Shown: piece by piece, positions 59,219 through 64,000 of the stretch
How the letters are laid out: each line of letters starts with the position of its first letter
How positions within the stretch are numbered: the first letter of the stretch is position 1
From: Corallococcus silvisoli
GTDB taxonomy: Bacteria; Myxococcota; Myxococcia; Myxococcales; Myxococcaceae
Direction of reading: 5' to 3'
DNA: 64,000 nucleotides
NCBI RefSeq assembly: GCF_009909145.1
Contig: NZ_JAAAPJ010000018.1
Location: forward strand, 124,001 to 188,000
Made by a program: the position numbers and the translations under genes
Notes under the pieces: model-generated
What the model was told of the DNA's origin: nothing
The model's database searches: none
What the model saw: the letters and a program-made list of their open reading frames with translations, nothing else

Positions 59219-60330
59219 GCGCTTGGGATGAAGCTCCGTCCGGGCGGTGGCGCTGGCCCGCGCTGCGGTGGCGGACGGCGCTGCGGGTATTCGTGTTCTG
59301 TCTGGCCCTGGGCGTGTGGCAGGGCAGCGCCGTGCGGCTGACCCAGCTCATGCGGCCGCGCCCCGGCCCCTGGGAGGAGGCGTTCATCTGGGAGGTGACG
59401 AGCGCGGTGACGGTGGGCCTGCTGCTCCCCATCCTGATGACGGCGGTGCTCAACGCGCCCACGCCGCGCGGGAGCTGGGCGCGGTTCGTGGGCATCCACA
59501 CGGCGGCCTTCGCCCTCTTCTCCTCGCTGCACATCGCGGGGATGGCGGGGCTGCGGCACGCGGTCTACGCCCTCCTGGAGCTGGGCGACTACGACCTGGG
59601 CCCGCCGGTCTACGCGCTCCCCATGGAGGCCCAGAAGGACCTGATCACCTATGGCCTGGTCTGCGCGGTCATCGCGCTCCTGTATGCGTGGCGGGAGCGG
59701 CAGGCCCGGGCCCTGCGCGCCGCGGAGCTGGAGGGCGAGCTGCGGGCCGCGCAGCTCCAGTCGCTCACCGGGCAGTTGCACCCGCACTTCCTCTTCAACG
59801 CGCTGCACACCATCGGGGCGGTGATGTACGAGGACCTGGCGCGCACGGATCAGCTCCTGAGCGACCTGGGGCAGCTCCTCCGGGCGAGCCTGGAGCGCAC
59901 CGAGCCCACCTGGACGCTGACGGAGGAGCGGGGGCACACCGAGCGCTTCGTCGCGCTGCTGCGAGCGCGCTTCGGCGACCGGCTGGAGGTGCGCTGGGAG
60001 GTGGACACGGAGCTGGAGGCCCAGCGCGTGCCGTGCTTCGCGCTTCAAACGCTGGTGGAGAACGCGGTGAAGCACAACCAGGACCAGCGCAGCCCGCTGG
60101 AGGTGCGCATCCGCGCGCGCGGCGAAGCGGACCGCTGGGCGTTGGAGGTGGAGGACACCGGGCGCGGCTTCGGGGCACGCTCCCCCGTGGCGGGCCCCAG
60201 CGTGGGGCTCTCCCAGTTGGAGCGCGTGCTCAGGCTGCTGCACGCGAGCGGGGGCCGGCTGGAGCGCGGCGCGGGGCCGGAGGGCGGCGCGCGGGTGACG
60301 GTGTGGCAGCCCTGGAGGAAGGCCCCATGA
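59215..60330 (+). CDS. LytS-family sensor histidine kinase
   Basis: GTG at 59215 overlaps the preceding stop. The 371-residue product has about four membrane helices (residues 20-165) and a short cytoplasmic kinase. Phospho-acceptor site: QLHPHFLFNALHTIG, with His191 in PHF; ATPase N box: LQTLVENAVKHN; G box: EVEDTGRGFG. This His_kinase/PF06580 layout is the LytS/YehU/AlgZ type, normally paired with a LytTR regulator. Its cognate is encoded immediately downstream with a 4 bp overlap. Confidence 0.92.
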   Translation: MSAWDEAPSGRWRWPALRWRTALRVFVFCLALGVWQGSAVRLTQLMRPRPGPWEEAFIWEVTSAVTVGLLLPILMTAVLNAPTPRGSWARFVGIHTAAFALFSSLHIAGMAGLRHAVYALLELGDYDLGPPVYALPMEAQKDLITYGLVCAVIALLYAWRERQARALRAAELEGELRAAQLQSLTGQLHPHFLFNALHTIGAVMYEDLARTDQLLSDLGQLLRASLERTEPTWTLTEERGHTERFVALLRARFGDRLEVRWEVDTELEAQRVPCFALQTLVENAVKHNQDQRSPLEVRIRARGEADRWALEVEDTGRGFGARSPVAGPSVGLSQLERVLRLLHASGGRLERGAGPEGGARVTVWQPWRKAP

Positions 60331-61097
60331 CGGTGCTCCGCGTGCTGGTGGTGGACGACGAGGCACCTGCCCGGGCGAAGGCGCGGCGGCTGCTGGAACA
60401 GGACGCGCGCTTCACCTGCGTGGGCGAGGCCTCGGATGGGCAGGAGGCGCTCGCGCGCATCGAAGCGCTGCGGCCGGACCTGGTGGTGCTCGACGTGCAG
60501 ATGCCCGGCCTCACCGGCTTCGAGGTTCTGGAGACCCTGGGCCCGGAGGCCTGTCCCCTGGTCATCTTCTCCACCGCGTACGAGCGCTTCGCGCTCCAGG
60601 CCTTCGAAGCGCACGCGGCGGACTACCTGCTCAAGCCCTATGACGCCGGCCGCTTCACCAAGGCCCTGGACCGGGCGCATGCGCTGCTGGGCGCGGGGAC
60701 GCGTGGCGCCGCCGCGCTGGACGCCCTGCTGGCCACGGTGGCCCAGGCACGGCCGGAGCGTCCCCTGGAGCGGCTGGTGGTGAAGGTGGGCGAAGGCTGG
60801 GTCCCGCTGCGCCTGGACACCGTGTGGCGCCTGTCCTCGGAGGACAAGTACGTGCGGCTCCACACGGAGCAGGGGCAGCACCTCGTGCGGCGGACGCTGC
60901 GCGCCCTGGAGGAGCGCCTGGACCCCACCCGCTTCGTGCGCGTGCACCGGGGCGACCTGGTGAACCTGGACGCCGTGGCCCGCCTGGAGCCGTGGACGCA
61001 CGGCGACGGCATCCTCGTGCTGAAGGACGGCTCCACGGTGGTGCTGAGTCGCACCTATCGGGAGGCCTTCCTCCAGCAGTGGGGCGCGGCCGAATAG
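60327..61097 (+). CDS. LytTR-family response regulator
   Basis: The 256-residue protein has a receiver domain (VLRVLVVDDEAPARAKARR, Asp56 in LVVLDVQMPG, Lys in LLKPYD) and a C-terminal LytTR DNA-binding domain (SSEDKYVRLHTEQGQHLVRR, RFVRVHRGDLVNL). LytTR domains bind DNA with beta-strands. It is expected to receive phosphate from the overlapping LytS-type kinase and, by position, may control the acyltransferase operon itself. Confidence 0.94.
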   Translation: MTVLRVLVVDDEAPARAKARRLLEQDARFTCVGEASDGQEALARIEALRPDLVVLDVQMPGLTGFEVLETLGPEACPLVIFSTAYERFALQAFEAHAADYLLKPYDAGRFTKALDRAHALLGAGTRGAAALDALLATVAQARPERPLERLVVKVGEGWVPLRLDTVWRLSSEDKYVRLHTEQGQHLVRRTLRALEERLDPTRFVRVHRGDLVNLDAVARLEPWTHGDGILVLKDGSTVVLSRTYREAFLQQWGAAE

Positions 61098-61255
61098 CGC
61101 TCGCGCGGGCGGCGGTTCACCCGGGGTCTGGCCCCGTGGGCCACGGCGGGTCGCGGCATCCGACCCCGACCTCCCGGGTGCTACAGGGTTGTTGCCTGGA
61201 AACTGGACGTTCGCTGGAACGTGTCAGACGCTGCCTGTAGAGGTTCCAAGCAGCC

Positions 61256-62656
61256 ATGTTGAACGTCCTGGACGGTAGGGAAGGTCGGCGGGTCCACGAG
61301 GATCTCGCCGCGGAGCGCGCGGTGCTCGGCGCCGTGCTGGCGGACAACGGGCTCATCACGCCCGTGGCGGAGGTCGTGCACGCCGACGACTTCGCCAGTC
61401 CCTCCCATTCGCAGATCTTCGCCGCGATGATGCGGCTGGACGCGCAGAGCAAGCAGGTCGACCACCTGACGCTCGCGGAGGAGCTGAAGATCCTCGGGCA
61501 GCTCGTCGCGGTGGGCGGTCCCGCCTACCTGATGGGCCTGGACCAGGTCGTCCCGCTGGCGGCCAACGCCGTGCAGTACGCCCACATCGTCAAGGACCAG
61601 GCGCTGCGCCGGCGCCTGGCCAACGTGGGCCGGGAGATCCAGGACCTCGCCAGCCAGGAGACCGGAGAGCTGGAGGTCCTGCTCGACGAGGCCGAGCGCA
61701 AGGTCTTCCTCCTCGCGGAGAAGAAGCGCGAAGGCGACCTGCGGCCGGTCAGCGAGCTGATGGAGCAGACGCTCGACCTCTTGGACAAGATGAAGACCGC
61801 GTCCACGGGCGTGACCGGTCTGTCCACGGGCTACATCGACCTGGACATGCAGCTGACCGGCCTGCACGCCGGCGAGCTCATCATCCTCGCGGCGCGCCCC
61901 GGCGTCGGCAAGACGTCCTTCGCGATGAACATCGCGGTGCACGCGGCGCTCAAGGAGAACAAGGCGGTCGGCATCTTCAGCCTGGAAATGCCCGCGGATC
62001 AGCTGCTCATGCGTCTGCTCGCGTCCACGGCGCGCGTGGACATGAAGAAGCTGCGCGGCGGCCGGCTGTCGCCGCACGACGAGGAGAAGTTCCAGGAGAT
62101 GGCGGGCGCGCTCTACAACGCGCCCATCTACATCGACGACTCGGGCGGCCTGTCCCCGTTCGACCTGCGCGCGAAGGCGCGGCGCGTGAAGCAGAAGGAT
62201 CCGCGCCTGTCCCTGCTGGTCATCGACTACCTCCAGCTGATGCACCAGAAGGGCAAGGTGGAGAGCCGCCAGTTGGAAGTGGCGGAGATCTCCCGCGCGC
62301 TCAAGCAACTGGCCAAGGAGTTGGAGGTGCCCATCATCGCGCTCAGCCAGCTCAGCCGTAAGGTGGAGGAGCGCAAGGGCGGCAAGCCCATGCTGTCGGA
62401 CCTGCGTGAGTCCGGCTCCATCGAACAGGACGCCGACGTGGTGATGTTCATCCACCGCGAGCAGGAGGAAGAGGGCGGCGAAGGCGGCGGAGGAGGAGGC
62501 GGCGGCGGCGGGGGTGGAGGCGGCGGAGGCCAGAGCAACACCGTCATCCCCGTGGAGCTCATCGTCGCCAAGCAGCGCAACGGCCCCATTGGCTCCGTGG
62601 AGCTGGTGTTCCTGGCGGAGTACACCCGCTTCGAGAGCCGCGCCCGGAGCGAGTAA
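61256..62656 (+). CDS. dnaB: Replicative DNA helicase DnaB
   Basis: The 466-residue helicase starts at the ATG at 61256. The N-terminal collar domain (DLAAERAVLGAVLADN) and RecA-like ATPase are complete: Walker A ARPGVGKTSFAMN, Walker B-like LLVIDYLQLM, and the DnaB signatures FSLEMPADQL and KQRNGPIG. An unusual run of 16 glycines (residues 410-425, encoded 62483-62530) follows EQEEEGGE in a loop before the KQRNG strand. The run uses mixed GGN codons, so it is not a simple slippage tract. rplI, its normal neighbour, lies 3.4 kb upstream beyond a sensory operon. Confidence 0.96.
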   Translation: MLNVLDGREGRRVHEDLAAERAVLGAVLADNGLITPVAEVVHADDFASPSHSQIFAAMMRLDAQSKQVDHLTLAEELKILGQLVAVGGPAYLMGLDQVVPLAANAVQYAHIVKDQALRRRLANVGREIQDLASQETGELEVLLDEAERKVFLLAEKKREGDLRPVSELMEQTLDLLDKMKTASTGVTGLSTGYIDLDMQLTGLHAGELIILAARPGVGKTSFAMNIAVHAALKENKAVGIFSLEMPADQLLMRLLASTARVDMKKLRGGRLSPHDEEKFQEMAGALYNAPIYIDDSGGLSPFDLRAKARRVKQKDPRLSLLVIDYLQLMHQKGKVESRQLEVAEISRALKQLAKELEVPIIALSQLSRKVEERKGGKPMLSDLRESGSIEQDADVVMFIHREQEEEGGEGGGGGGGGGGGGGGGGQSNTVIPVELIVAKQRNGPIGSVELVFLAEYTRFESRARSE

Positions 62657-62688
62657 CCCCCAGGCGGGGACGTCCGGGCCCGCGCGCG

Positions 62689-63429
62689 TCAGTCCCGGCC
62701 GGTGCGCAGGTAGCGCGTGACGTGCTCCCGGGCCGCGCGCACCGCGGCTTCAGGCCCCGAGCCCCGGCCCAGCTCCGCCGCCAGCGCGGACGCCAGCCGG
62801 CAGCCCGTGCCCCGGCGCTCCGGGGGCCGCTTCAGCCTGCGCCCCCGCATCACCACCGTGCGCCCGGAGTACGCCAGCACGTCCGCCAGGCCCTGCCCTT
62901 CTGGCAGGTGCCCGCCCTTCACCAGCACCGCGCCGAAGCCGCGCTGACAGAGGGCCTCCGCCGCCGCCTGGGCCTCCTCCACCGTGCCCAGCGCCGGCCG
63001 GCCCAGCAGCCACGCGGCCTCCTCCAGGTTGGGCGTCACCAGCACGCGCGGGCCCGTCAGCGCCAGGTAGTGCCGGGGCGACAGGCGCGACAGGGCCTGT
63101 CCGCGCGACGAGCGCACCACCGGATCCACCACCCACCACGCGTCCGCGCCCTTGAGCGCCGCCCGCGCCGCGGAGAGCTGCGACGGGCCGGGCACCACGC
63201 CCCACTTCACCGCGTGCACGGGTCCCCACTCGCGCGCGGCGGTCACCTGCGCGGCCAGCATGCGCGGAGACGCCGGCACCACGGCGAAGGTGTGCGTGCC
63301 CTGCGCGGTCTGCGCCGTGGGCACCGCCACCGCGTCGCCTCCGCGCGCCCGTACCGCGGCGACGTCCGCCAGGAGCCCCGCCCTGCCCGTGGGCTCCAGG
63401 CCCGCCAGCAGCAGGACGCGCGGCCTCAC
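62689..63429 (-). CDS. ThiD-like hydroxymethylpyrimidine/phosphomethylpyrimidine kinase family protein
   Basis: The GTG at 63429 gives VRPRVLLLAGLEPTGRAGLL, the strand-loop of ThiD-type ribokinases, and a 246-residue protein. Family segments: TPNLEEAAWLLGRP, VLVKGGHLPE, and the catalytic-site region RGTGCRLASALAAELGRG with Cys in place of the usual GTGC/H-C (GTGC is kept). ThiD phosphorylates HMP in thiamin synthesis. No other thiamin gene is in view, so substrate is tentative; it could act on a pyridoxal-like compound. Its start overlaps the stop of the upstream amidotransferase-like gene (GTGA). Confidence 0.8.
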   Translation of the reverse strand: MRPRVLLLAGLEPTGRAGLLADVAAVRARGGDAVAVPTAQTAQGTHTFAVVPASPRMLAAQVTAAREWGPVHAVKWGVVPGPSQLSAARAALKGADAWWVVDPVVRSSRGQALSRLSPRHYLALTGPRVLVTPNLEEAAWLLGRPALGTVEEAQAAAEALCQRGFGAVLVKGGHLPEGQGLADVLAYSGRTVVMRGRRLKRPPERRGTGCRLASALAAELGRGSGPEAAVRAAREHVTRYLRTGRD

Positions 63430-64000
63430 CTCCGGTGCTCTCGTGCCTTCTGCACCAGCGCCTTGTAGACGCCCAGGTGCACCGGGATGGTGCCCAGCAT
63501 CAGCTCCGGGTGCCATTGCACGCCCAGCGCGAACGCATGCGCGGTGGACTCGATGGCCTCCACCACGCCGTCCGGCGACAGCGCGCTCACCGTCACGTCC
63601 GTGCCCGGCTTGTTCACCGCCTGGTGGTGCGTGGAGTTCACCATCAGCTGCCCGTGCCCCACGGCCTCCGCCAGCAGCGTGCCGTTCTTCACCTCCACCG
63701 GGTGCTGCGGCTGGGTGCGGTCGTGCTTCTGCTCGTGGTCGCGCGCGCCCGGCACCTCGCGCAGGATGTCCTGGAACAGCGTGCCGCCCAGCACCACGGC
63801 GAGCAGCTGCATGCCGCCGCACACGCCCAGCACCGGCAGGTTGCGCTTGAGCGCCCCCCGGATGAGCTGGGCCTCGAAGGCGGTCCTCCCCTCCTTCAGC
63901 GGCCCCATGCCGTCGCGCGCCTCCTCCCCGTACGCGGACGGGGGGATGTCGAACGCGCCGCCCGTCACCACCAGCCCCGACACCCGCTCCAGGTAGGCGT
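63426..64000 (-). CDS. Peptidase C26 / class I glutamine amidotransferase-like protein, 5' end outside window
   Basis: The open frame reaches the right window edge, where it reads YLERVSGLVVTGGAFDIPP. VVTGGAFDIPPSAYGE is the PuuD-like N-terminal landmark, and the nucleophile cysteine lies in LGVCGGMQLLAV. The His-x-Glu of the triad is in GVQWHPEL. Members hydrolyse gamma-glutamyl amide bonds (PuuD cleaves gamma-glutamyl-GABA). The substrate here is unknown. The stop overlaps the ThiD-like gene's GTG, so the two are co-translated. Confidence 0.85.
   Translation of the reverse strand, partial: AYLERVSGLVVTGGAFDIPPSAYGEEARDGMGPLKEGRTAFEAQLIRGALKRNLPVLGVCGGMQLLAVVLGGTLFQDILREVPGARDHEQKHDRTQPQHPVEVKNGTLLAEAVGHGQLMVNSTHHQAVNKPGTDVTVSALSPDGVVEAIESTAHAFALGVQWHPELMLGTIPVHLGVYKALVQKAREHRR

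Overview
The window is very GC-rich chromosomal DNA with GTG/TTG starts and dense, mostly short-gapped gene organisation. Gene content (zinc-finger anti-sigma proteins with TPRs, DUF4388 response regulators, a bacterial mevalonate cluster with type 2 IPP isomerase, a giant coiled-coil protein, many orphan signalling proteins) points to a myxobacterium of the Myxococcus/Corallococcus group (Myxococcota). That placement is inferred from content and style, not from a database search. I see no insertion sequence, prophage, CRISPR array or plasmid function; it reads as core chromosome with some lineage-specific signalling genes.

Layout. 1-8.1 kb: the start of an M24 peptidase-like lipoprotein, an ECF sigma factor followed by two related zinc-finger proteins, a hypothetical gene overlapping a DTW-family tRNA acp-transferase, a short DsbD-like thiol reductase and a flotillin-like SPFH protein. 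8.3-13.9 kb: a complete Isc iron-sulfur assembly operon (iscS-iscU-iscA-hscB-hscA-fdx) without iscR, then tRNA-Leu(CAG) with its own promoter and terminator. 13.9-17.9 kb: two envelope-related genes and an Omp85-like barrel. 17.9-23.6 kb: a five-gene isoprenoid operon, transcribed leftwards as fni-mvaA-mevalonate kinase-mvaD-phosphomevalonate kinase, which takes HMG-CoA to IPP/DMAPP. 23.8-33.7 kb: mixed genes (DsrE-like, HtpX-like protease, lipoyl-less acyltransferase domain, coiled-coil protein, Kelch lipoprotein, histidine kinase overlapping an M16 protease, TPR lipoprotein).

33.7-45.4 kb is the most unusual region. A leftward four-gene operon encodes a 2,176-residue protein (methyltransferase-like head plus huge coiled coil with internal DNA repeats), DapF, a receiver-GAF-degenerate-GGDEF protein, and a receiver-DUF4388-degenerate-GTPase protein. 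A single-pass membrane protein is divergent from it.

45.4-53.2 kb: class Ia ribonucleotide reductase nrdAB behind a long leader, an aquaporin, and a nucleoside/base salvage operon (tdk, UPRTase-like, hpt). Together these supply dNTPs. 53.3-62.7 kb: spoVG-prs-rplY-pth, then rpsF-rpsR-rplI and dnaB. The first block echoes the Bacillus spoVG-glmU-prs-ctc-pth order without glmU. The usual rplI-dnaB neighbourhood is split by an acyltransferase/LytS/LytTR trio. The right end has a ThiD-like kinase and the 3' part of a class I glutamine amidotransferase-like peptidase (C26).
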